DNA from: JBLIOB01 sp047639575
GTDB taxonomy: Bacteria; Bacteroidota; Bacteroidia; Flavobacteriales_D; Parvicellaceae
Assembly (NCBI GenBank): GCA_047639575.1
Contig: JBLIOB010000112.1
Coordinates: 1 to 12,401, forward strand
DNA length: 12,401 nt
Direction: 5' to 3'
The notes under the pieces are model-generated. The model was not told where the DNA came from and searched no databases. It saw only the letters and a program-made list of their open reading frames with translations. Shown one piece after another: positions 1 to 4,881 of the stretch (position 1 is the stretch's first letter; each line of letters opens with the position of its first letter). A program made the translations under genes and the position numbers.

Positions 1-95
1 TGGTTCTCCACTCCAAAGGGATATTGTTTGTCTATTTCCAACTTGATTTCATTGGAAATTTTCCGATAGCTTAGTATGGCTCTTTTCTTACTCAT
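1..95 (-). CDS. Small conserved-looking hypothetical protein, N-terminal part only
   Basis: An ATG at 95-93 opens a frame that stays open to the window edge for 31 codons, beginning MSKKRAILSYRKIS. It starts only 5 bases after the stop of the 97-residue protein gene upstream, which suggests one transcript. The visible part is lysine-rich and charged, with no signal peptide or membrane segment, so a cytoplasmic protein is likely. I do not recognise its function. The main support is position and uninterrupted frame; the rest lies outside the window. Confidence 0.6.
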   Translation of the reverse strand, partial: MSKKRAILSYRKISNEIKLEIDKQYPFGVEN

Positions 96-100
96 TGAAA

Positions 101-394
101 TTAGATTATGGTTACTTCGGTCACTCTGTGTATGGGTATGATACTTCCTTTTTTAAGAATGATTGACTTGTCGGTAATCCCCCAAATGGTAGTCTCTACC
201 TGCTTAGTTCCCTCAATATCTTGAAAGGTGATTTTAACTTTGATGTGCTCTATATTGCCAAGGCTCAGGGCCTGCCTTAATTTTGCGTCTCTTTCTTTTC
301 TTCCCTGAATTCCAAGTATTACATCGTCTTTTGGAAAGTGTAATGCTGATACAATTTCTTTCTCTACCAAACAAATAATCGATCCTGATTCCAT
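101..394 (-). CDS. Hypothetical protein, 97 residues, beta-rich
   Basis: Complete 97-codon frame from ATG at 394-392 to TAA at 103-101. The protein has no signal peptide or membrane segment. A charged middle segment (GRKERDAKLRQA, about residues 31-42) is followed by alternating hydrophobic strands containing TTIWGITD and a terminal IIPIHRVTEVTII, which suggests a small beta-rich cytoplasmic domain. I cannot assign a function. It lies 84 bases downstream of the histidine kinase gene on the same strand, and that gap holds four 11-bp direct repeats and a -7-like element. The gene therefore probably has its own promoter controlled by the adjacent two-component system. The partial gene below follows after 5 bases and is probably co-transcribed. 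Confidence 0.75.
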   Translation of the reverse strand: MESGSIICLVEKEIVSALHFPKDDVILGIQGRKERDAKLRQALSLGNIEHIKVKITFQDIEGTKQVETTIWGITDKSIILKKGSIIPIHRVTEVTII

Positions 395-414
395 AGCCGT
401 ATAATTTCTTATAA

Positions 415-422
415 CAAATATT
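415..422 (-). promoter_or_regulatory. Candidate Bacteroidota -7 element for the 97-residue protein gene
   Basis: On the minus strand this reads AATATTTG, five of the six fixed positions of TAnnTTTG. It would place the transcript start near 408 and leave a short leader before the ATG at 394. No TTG-type -33 element is seen 19-21 bases upstream; that position is occupied by the CTGAA repeats. This would fit a promoter needing the activator. The match is short and could be chance. Confidence 0.35.
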
Positions 423-433
423 ACGCTGTTGAT

Positions 434-477
434 CTGAATTATTTCTGAACGAAGTCTGAAGAAAGTCTGAAGAACGT
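434..477 (+). promoter_or_regulatory. Four tandem 11-bp direct repeats, probable response-regulator operator
   Basis: Four units follow each other exactly every 11 bases: CTGAATTATTT (434), CTGAACGAAGT (445), CTGAAGAAAGT (456) and CTGAAGAACGT (467). The last three are nearly identical, and all four start with CTGAA. Direct repeats with an 11-bp period are the known binding form of PhoB/OmpR-family winged-helix regulators, where successive monomers lie on the same DNA face. The block ends just before the kinase stop codon at 481-479 and lies about 26-69 bases upstream of the start predicted for the 97-residue gene. The repeats point in the opposite direction to that gene. Two further units lie upstream of the regulator gene at 2481-2502. 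Confidence 0.7.
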
Positions 478-478
478 A

Positions 479-1738
479 CTAACTCACTGGAAAAGCAAGT
501 TGGAAGGTATGAGTGCTTTTGTCCACAGAATAGGTCAAACGGACATTGTATCGCCTGCAGACCCGCTGAATAATCGATAATCCTAAACCGATCGAATCGG
601 GATTTGAGCTCTCTTTTGCAAAACGTTTAAACATAGAGTTGGACGATGATTCAAGTGCTAAACCGGAGTTTTTAATGGTTAAAACATTTTCTAGAACGCT
701 TATTTCAATTGTTCCATTCTCGATGTTGTGAAGTACCGAATTTTTGAGCAAGTTCATTAACAAAATATGGGCTAAATCATCGTTCATCGTGATGATTAGA
801 TCTTCGGTTACATTTTTGCGAACGGCAATGCCCTTGTTTCTGATCTGATCTTCAAAAAAGTTGAGAGATTCATCAATTACTTTATTAAGATTAACAGCTT
901 CTTGCTCCTCATATTGATGGTCAATTTTAGAAAGTAGAATGAGTGCTTTGTTAATTTTTGCAATCCGATCGAGTTTAGATAACATGTCTCCGATTAGGGC
1001 CAGATCTGTAACTTTAAGCTGTTCAGATTGGATTAGCAGTTCCATTTTGTTCCGAATCACTGCAATTGGAGTCATGAGCTCATGGGTTGCATCTTCGGTG
1101 TAACTTTTTTGTGTTTGGTACTCTCTATAAATCCTATCTGCTAAATTTTGAAGCTCAGTATTCAATTCTTTAAATTCCTTGACTTTAGTTGTGGTATCGA
1201 ATTTAACTTTCTCATTAGGAATGTCGTGCTCCTGAATCATTTTTAGGGTTGCAAAAAAGGGCGACCAGATGTTTCTCAAAAAGAAGAATTTAAAGAGTGC
1301 GAATATCCCCACAACCACCAGTAAAATTAGAAAATGGGTGAAAAAAAAGCTGGATACAAATGTGGCCGTTTCTTCACTTTCTTTTTTAATCTCTACTCGA
1401 AACGAAGATTCGTCAAGTACGATACAAGTTCGAAGAATTCTATAAGCAATTTCTTCCCCATCCACATCTATTTTTATACCATTATAAAGACTATCCTTAC
1501 AACTGATGTCAGCATCGATAAATTTCACACTGGAACGTTCCGTATTGAAGCTAAATCCGATGGACGGTTGTAAATCTTTAAGTTGTTGCTTTATGAGTCG
1601 CTTCTCTTTATATAACTTCTTGTCCACTCGAGATTCAATTTTGGATTTAGTAAAGATGTATTGCAAAGAAGCAGATGCTCCAATAGCAATAACCGAAGTT
1701 ATTAGAAGTGCCAGTAAAGTCTTATCGAGCAGTTTCAT
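479..1738 (-). CDS. Two-component sensor histidine kinase (transmembrane)
   Basis: Inner-membrane sensor kinase of 419 residues that would phosphorylate the regulator encoded just upstream. Two membrane segments (about residues 7-29 and 131-153) enclose a roughly 100-residue periplasmic sensor region without a recognisable ligand motif. After a linker come the HisKA dimerisation helix with phospho-acceptor His219 in DATHELMTP, then the ATPase domain: N box (LLMNLLKNSVLHN, about 326-338), G1 region, F box (MFKRF, 369-373) and G2 box (SIGLGLS, 382-388). The G1 position reads KNSG rather than DxG, so the usual aspartate is asparagine. The frame is open upstream to an ATG at 1765, but the ATG at 1738 is preferred. 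It puts MKLLDK immediately before the first membrane helix and gives a 17-base overlap with the regulator gene, typical of translational coupling. The inducing signal is unknown. Confidence 0.95.
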   Translation of the reverse strand: MKLLDKTLLALLITSVIAIGASASLQYIFTKSKIESRVDKKLYKEKRLIKQQLKDLQPSIGFSFNTERSSVKFIDADISCKDSLYNGIKIDVDGEEIAYRILRTCIVLDESSFRVEIKKESEETATFVSSFFFTHFLILLVVVGIFALFKFFFLRNIWSPFFATLKMIQEHDIPNEKVKFDTTTKVKEFKELNTELQNLADRIYREYQTQKSYTEDATHELMTPIAVIRNKMELLIQSEQLKVTDLALIGDMLSKLDRIAKINKALILLSKIDHQYEEQEAVNLNKVIDESLNFFEDQIRNKGIAVRKNVTEDLIITMNDDLAHILLMNLLKNSVLHNIENGTIEISVLENVLTIKNSGLALESSSNSMFKRFAKESSNPDSIGLGLSIIQRVCRRYNVRLTYSVDKSTHTFQLAFPVS

Positions 1739-2411
1739 CGGTACTAAACTTATAACCGATACCATGAACGGTTTTAATGTAATCGGATCCCTGCGCCTCA
1801 GAAATTTTCCTCCTTAGGTTTTTTAAATGGGCGTAGATCATATCTGAGGATTCGGAATGTTCCATATATCCACCCCAGATGTAGTCTGAAATGGTTTGTT
1901 TGGTCACTACCCGATTTCGGTTTGTCGCTAAAAACAATAACAATTCGAATTCTTTTTTAGTGAGTTTAAGCTGTTGATCATTTATGTACACTTCATTAGC
2001 AGAGATATCAATTTTAAGTTCGTTGATCTGGATTTCATTGTTCCCTTCCGCAGTATTTCTGCGAACAATGGATTTGATTCTGGCATTCAATTCGGCCAGG
2101 TGAAATGGTTTAGTCAAGTAATCGTCTGCCCCAAGTTCAAGTCCATCCAGCTTATCATCAATGGAATCGTTGGCCGATAAAATCAGTACTCCAGATTTGC
2201 TCTTTGACCGTTTCATTTTTCTGAGAATATCCAACCCTGAACCGTCTGGCAAATTAATGTCGAGCACCACACAATCGTAGCTATGACGATCTAATTCCCA
2301 CACAGCATCTTCTACTGTTTTAGCTCGATCTAAGTGATAGCCAAAAGCATCAAAATAGCGGAGCATTGAGCGCAAAAGCTCAACATCGTCTTCTATGATT
2401 AACAATTTCAT
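1722..2411 (-). CDS. OmpR/PhoB-family response regulator
   Basis: DNA-binding response regulator of 229 residues, the normal length for the family. The receiver domain (1-115) has the acidic pocket E7-D8-D9, phospho-acceptor D51 in VVLDINLPDGSG, conserved Ser79 and Lys101 in LTKPF. The winged-helix effector domain spans about 130-226 and includes KLTKKEFELLLFL and the wing end VHGIGYKF. It is the first gene of a two-gene unit with the histidine kinase, which starts inside its last codons. Two 11-bp CTGAA direct repeats lie 70-91 bases upstream of the ATG and four more lie beyond the kinase gene, so autoregulation and control of the downstream small genes are likely. The regulon beyond this cannot be deduced. 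Confidence 0.97.
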   Translation of the reverse strand: MKLLIIEDDVELLRSMLRYFDAFGYHLDRAKTVEDAVWELDRHSYDCVVLDINLPDGSGLDILRKMKRSKSKSGVLILSANDSIDDKLDGLELGADDYLTKPFHLAELNARIKSIVRRNTAEGNNEIQINELKIDISANEVYINDQQLKLTKKEFELLLFLATNRNRVVTKQTISDYIWGGYMEHSESSDMIYAHLKNLRRKISEAQGSDYIKTVHGIGYKFSTDETAR

Positions 2412-2430
2412 TGAAGTCTAAATTAGAGTA

Positions 2431-2459
2431 AAAAAATAAGTTGATTTACATTAGTTCAA
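2431..2459 (-). promoter_or_regulatory. Candidate promoter of the response regulator-kinase operon
   Basis: On the minus strand TTG (2459-2457) is followed after 18 bases by TATTTTTT (2438-2431), which fits TAnnTTTG except for the last base. The predicted start would lie about 20 bases before the ATG at 2411. The two CTGAA repeats lie about 50-75 bases upstream of that start. The region is AT-rich, so chance matches are common. Confidence 0.35.
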
Positions 2460-2480
2460 CGAAAAAATCATGGGTTAATA

Positions 2481-2502
2481 TTTATCTTCAGGTTTTCTTC
2501 AG
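2481..2502 (-). promoter_or_regulatory. Two tandem 11-bp direct repeats upstream of the regulator gene, probable autoregulatory site
   Basis: On the minus strand CTGAAGAAAAC (2502-2492) is followed directly by CTGAAGATAAA (2491-2481). Unit length, period and the CTGAAGA core are the same as in the four-unit block at 434-477, but here the repeats point towards the gene they precede. Finding the same 11-bp motif in both intergenic spaces of the two-component locus supports a binding site for its own regulator. Confidence 0.6.
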
Positions 2503-2670
2503 AATTAAAGCAACAAAATTATTTTACGTTAAGCAGTACGTAAGCTAATTCATCTGAAAGTTATAGTGAGAAGAATCTCAGAGCCGAGTTTGTGATTATA
2601 TCATTTTCTTTAACGCAAACAGAGAAATTATTTATTAAAACCTGACTTAAAAAGAATATCCAAAGTCCCA
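2503..2670. other. Intergenic stretch, no gene seen
   Basis: AT-rich spacer between the regulator promoter and repeat copy A. It holds short inverted repeats only, such as TGAGA-AGAA-TCTCA near 2566-2580 and TTACG...CGTAA near 2523-2542. I see no credible coding frame. Part of it (about 2632-2670) continues the minus-strand open frame that runs through repeat copy A. Confidence 0.4.
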
Positions 2671-2831
2671 AAATCTTCTTCAAAAAAGTACGGCATGTGT
2701 ATCCCCGACTCCACCTCCGCTCTTCGAAGCCTTGGCGAAGTAGAGTTGCTTACGCAACATACTTCTTCAAGGCGGCTTGAGCTTCGTTGGACTCTGTCCA
2801 CCTTACCAAGCCCATCAATAATATCATTTAT
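2671..2831. repeat. 161-bp palindrome-rich dispersed repeat, copy A
   Basis: This block matches 9307-9467 over 161 bases with five substitutions and no gaps (156/161), both in the same orientation. It is visibly more GC-rich than its surroundings and contains several short hairpins: CTTCG...CGAAG, GTTGC-TTAC-GCAAC (2745-2758), TCAAG-GCGG-CTTGA, and an imperfect form of GTTGGAC-TCT-GTCCACC. The minus strand stays open through both copies, but four of the five differences would change an amino acid, so a conserved protein is not supported. It is followed 50 bases later by a GIY-YIG nuclease remnant. It is probably a mobile or structured intergenic element. Confidence 0.93.
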
Positions 2832-2880
2832 TAATATTGCAACATCAATAGATTACGGTGTGAACAAATACGTTTGTTCT

Positions 2881-3006
2881 ATGAACGAAAACACGCTCTG
2901 GACGGTCTATATTCTTAGAATGATAAATGGGAAACATTACATTGGGTTTACAAGTGATTTAAATACAAGACTTGCCAAACACAACCGCGGAAGAAAGGAC
3001 GGATAA
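2881..3006 (+). pseudogene. GIY-YIG nuclease fragment, N-terminal part only
   Basis: From the ATG at 2881 the 41-residue product MNENTLWTVYILRMINGKHY... carries the first half of a small GIY-YIG (UvrC/YhbQ-like) nuclease domain. VYILR stands for the GIY motif, HYIGFTSD for YIG, and RLAKHN is the helix that follows. It ends at a TAA about 40 residues before the expected end, so the metal-binding glutamate and C-terminal helices are missing. In the frame starting just after the stop, DSIYFEG is a faint possible continuation, consistent with a frameshifted, decayed gene. The same frame is open upstream through repeat copy A, but that part does not look like protein. Intact relatives are usually about 80-100 residues long. 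Confidence 0.6.
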
Positions 3007-3276
3007 GGAGATTCAATATACTTTGAAGGGTTAAAGAATAACCCAGATAAAATAATAATCTTCCAAAGATCCGGTAACTAAGTTACTACTGCTTGAACAA
3101 AAGACAAAGCGGAGCTTTCAGCCTTGATATTGATTTTCATGGGGCCATTGCAACCTTCGAATCCTTAATAACCTTGTTAGAGAAGTATTTAAAGTAACTC
3201 TTTTTAAAATCCAATTAAAGTGCTTCGTGAAATTATTCGCAACTTTACATCTGGAATAATATTGAACACTAATAGA
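3007..3276. other. Intergenic, probably decayed sequence after the GIY-YIG remnant
   Basis: No intact gene is seen. The first 70 bases may be the scrambled 3' part of the nuclease gene. Near the right end TAATATTG (3257-3264) resembles a TAnnTTTG element and could serve the MarR-type gene starting at 3277, with a very short leader. That promoter call is weak. Confidence 0.35.
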
Positions 3277-3759
3277 ATGGAACACATTGAGATATTAATT
3301 AATATCAGGAAAATATTAAGATCTGTAAATCTTGAGAGTAAAAGAATTCAAAAGAATCATGGCGTTAGTATTCCACAATATCTTTGTCTTAATTTTTTAA
3401 GCAAACAGGAAGGTTATAAGTCCACAGGAAAAGAGATCAAGCATTATTTAAACCTTAACGCTAGTACAGTAACGGGAATAATTGCAAGGCTAGAAACCAA
3501 AGGCTTTATCGCAAAATTGCCCAATCAAGGTGATAAACGCTCTACCTATATATACCTGACGGCTCTTGGAATGGAACAAGAAAAAAGTGTCCCTCCATTA
3601 TTTCACGAAAAACTAACTGCTAAACTAAAAGTGGTTTCTCCCAAAGACTTAGAGGGCCTACAATCTGCCCTGGAATTACTTGTCGGGTTTATGGAGGTTG
3701 GAGAAATAGACGCTTCGCCATTGGTAACGCTTGATAGCTCAATAAACGAGCCTGAATAA
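3277..3759 (+). CDS. MarR-family transcriptional regulator
   Basis: Dimeric winged-helix DNA-binding protein of 160 residues, the usual MarR length. N-terminal dimerisation helices (about 1-35) are followed by the helix-turn-helix (GKEIKHYLNLNASTVTGIIARLETKGFI, about 62-89) and the wing signature GDKRSTYIYLT (about 95-105). C-terminal helices end in an acidic tail. The frame is open back to 3220, but the ATG at 3277 is preferred because MEHIEILINIRKIL begins the usual first helix and the earlier part looks non-coding. The gene lies 270 bases before a five-gene operon on the same strand and is the likely regulator of that operon and of itself, perhaps responding to a pathway substrate. A perfect 16-bp palindrome overlaps its first codons. 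Confidence 0.92.
   Translation: MEHIEILINIRKILRSVNLESKRIQKNHGVSIPQYLCLNFLSKQEGYKSTGKEIKHYLNLNASTVTGIIARLETKGFIAKLPNQGDKRSTYIYLTALGMEQEKSVPPLFHEKLTAKLKVVSPKDLEGLQSALELLVGFMEVGEIDASPLVTLDSSINEPE
3291..3306. promoter_or_regulatory. Perfect 16-bp palindrome inside the first codons of the MarR gene
   Basis: GATATTAATTAATATC is identical to its reverse complement and lies 14 bases after the ATG at 3277. MarR proteins bind 16-20 bp palindromes as dimers, often near their own start. The sequence is AT-only except for its ends and also encodes residues 5-10, so coincidence is possible. Confidence 0.3.
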
Positions 3760-3878
3760 AAGAAGTAATATTTCAAATCTTTTCTTCAATCTACCGAATG
3801 TAACTCTATTTACGAATTCTTGGCGAATGAGAACGTATATCATGTTCATGTTGTAAATAATATTTTAATTGGTGTCGA

Positions 3879-3895
3879 AACTAAATTATATAGTT
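3879..3895. promoter_or_regulatory. 17-bp imperfect palindrome in the spacer between the MarR gene and the operon
   Basis: AACTAAATTATATAGTT matches its own reverse complement at 14 of 16 non-central positions, with clean AACTA/TAGTT arms. It lies about 85-105 bases upstream of a candidate promoter for the downstream genes, so it could be a MarR-type operator. AT-rich DNA gives such palindromes by chance. Confidence 0.25.
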
Positions 3896-3978
3896 GCTTT
3901 TTTATAACCCACTATTACACTGGAACTTGTTACTATAATTACGGAATATTGTTAGATCTATATCGGCAGTCTTTAGGA

Positions 3979-4009
3979 TTTGGCGTTAATAATGTTTACA
4001 TTAGTTTCT
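3979..4009 (+). promoter_or_regulatory. Candidate promoter of the acetyltransferase-amidohydrolase-racemase operon
   Basis: TTTG (3979-3982) is followed after 19 bases by TAGTTTCT (4002-4009), a partial match to TAnnTTTG. The ATG of the first operon gene is at 4030. The twelve bases TTAGTTTCTGTA at this -7 position also occur on the minus strand upstream of the secreted-protein gene that starts at 9088. The call is weak. Confidence 0.3.
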
Positions 4010-4029
4010 GTACGAAATAAATTTAATTT

Positions 4030-4398
4030 ATGGTTTATCCAAAAGGAAAAGTAGTAAGCACAATAATATCTTCTCTTAAAGACGAGAAATTTCAAGACAT
4101 CCAGGCTTCAATTACAGGCTTTGAAAGTCCAGGAAAGATCACTTGGAAGACAACAGGAGAAGGATACGTTCCTGATGTTATTGCGAGCCTTGAGGATGAC
4201 TTCAGACTCTATTCAGTTGAAACGAAATTAGGTAAAGTAATAAGTAAGAAAGAAAAAGAAAAGTGGCGTTTATTCAAATTATATGCCGCTTCTCGAGGTG
4301 GAAGTTTGTACTTGGTGGTCTCGAAAGAGGTTCTTCATCAAATCCAGAAATCAATTGAATCGAGTTTAACTAATATAAAATTCATTACAGTAGTATAA
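4030..4398 (+). CDS. Small protein with a PD-(D/E)xK nuclease-like motif, 122 residues
   Basis: The ATG at 4030 opens a 122-codon gene. YVPDVIA with Pro48-Asp49, a short strand, then SVETK with Glu64-x-Lys66 gives the spacing and strand context of the PD-(D/E)xK restriction-endonuclease fold, followed by a lysine-rich helix (KKEKEKWRLFKLYAAS) and a strand (GSLYLVVS). This is the minimal core of such nucleases; short relatives include resolvases and uncharacterised domains. No target-recognition domain or methyltransferase is nearby. It is the first gene of the operon, 5 bases before the acetyltransferase gene, which is an odd place for a nuclease. The fold may have been adapted to a non-nuclease role, and the function is unknown. 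The motif is real in the sequence; the fold assignment is inference. Confidence 0.8.
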   Translation: MVYPKGKVVSTIISSLKDEKFQDIQASITGFESPGKITWKTTGEGYVPDVIASLEDDFRLYSVETKLGKVISKKEKEKWRLFKLYAASRGGSLYLVVSKEVLHQIQKSIESSLTNIKFITVV

Positions 4399-4403
4399 TA
4401 GAC

Positions 4404-4880
4404 ATGAAAGACACAAAACACGAAGAAAGCCAATTGAAAGAAGAGCAACTCACCTATAAATTATTAAATGATATATCCGGAAAAGATAGCTCTATTAACA
4501 GGGGGGACGTGACTTTGTTTTTAACTACCCATCTTGGTCAATATGGTGATTCACTTGCAGATATTGATAGCGCAATCGATTATGTTTTTGAGGGAACCGG
4601 TGGTTTCATTCTCCTACAATATTTTAACGGAACTTTATCCGGAGCAGTAGTTGTAAATGAAACTGGCATGAAAGGGTATATTCCCGAGAATATTCTGGTT
4701 TACCTAGCAATTAACTCCAAGTACAGAAGAAAGGGATTGGGTAAGTCAATTCTTTTAAGGACCATCATGGCTTGTAAAGGCGATATAGCTTTGCATGTAA
4801 CGTCTGATAATCCGGCATCTTTACTTTATAAGAAAGTTGGCTTTACAAATCCTTATTTGGAGATGCGTCTTAAACGCTAA
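4404..4880 (+). CDS. GNAT-family N-acetyltransferase
   Basis: A 158-residue protein, probably a cytoplasmic acetyl-CoA-dependent N-acyltransferase. The GNAT core lies in the C-terminal two thirds: strand 4 NILVYLAINSKYR, acetyl-CoA pyrophosphate loop RRKGLGK (R108-x-x-G111-x-G113), then IALHVTSDNPASLLYKKVGF, the typical end with the tyrosine-containing helix. About 35 N-terminal residues are charged and not typical of the family. The acceptor is not evident. Because an M20D amidohydrolase and two amino-acid racemases follow directly, an amino acid or diamino acid is the likely substrate. The stop codon is one base before the first ATG of the next gene, so translation is probably coupled. Confidence 0.88.
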   Translation: MKDTKHEESQLKEEQLTYKLLNDISGKDSSINRGDVTLFLTTHLGQYGDSLADIDSAIDYVFEGTGGFILLQYFNGTLSGAVVVNETGMKGYIPENILVYLAINSKYRRKGLGKSILLRTIMACKGDIALHVTSDNPASLLYKKVGFTNPYLEMRLKR

Positions 4881-4881
4881 A

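Noticed and set aside
445..477. The tandem repeats as a CRISPR or minisatellite
   Set aside because: The units are only 11 bp with no spacers, and the same motif appears before the regulator gene, which fits operator boxes better.
1334..1817. Plus-strand open frames opposite the kinase gene
   Set aside because: They are antisense shadows of a well-supported histidine kinase, with no domain or start signal of their own.
2695..2880. N-terminal extension of the GIY-YIG fragment (MCIPDSTSALRS...)
   Set aside because: This part is simply the 161-bp repeat read in one frame; the nuclease domain begins only after the ATG at 2881.
3820..4020. Open frame of 66 codons between the MarR gene and the operon
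   Set aside because: It has a TTG start, is rich in Tyr/Cys/Asn in a low-complexity AT-rich stretch, shows no motif, and overlaps the likely promoter region.
4030..4398. PD-(D/E)xK protein as part of a restriction or other phage-defence system
   Set aside because: No methyltransferase, helicase or other defence gene is adjacent; the downstream genes are metabolic and translationally close.
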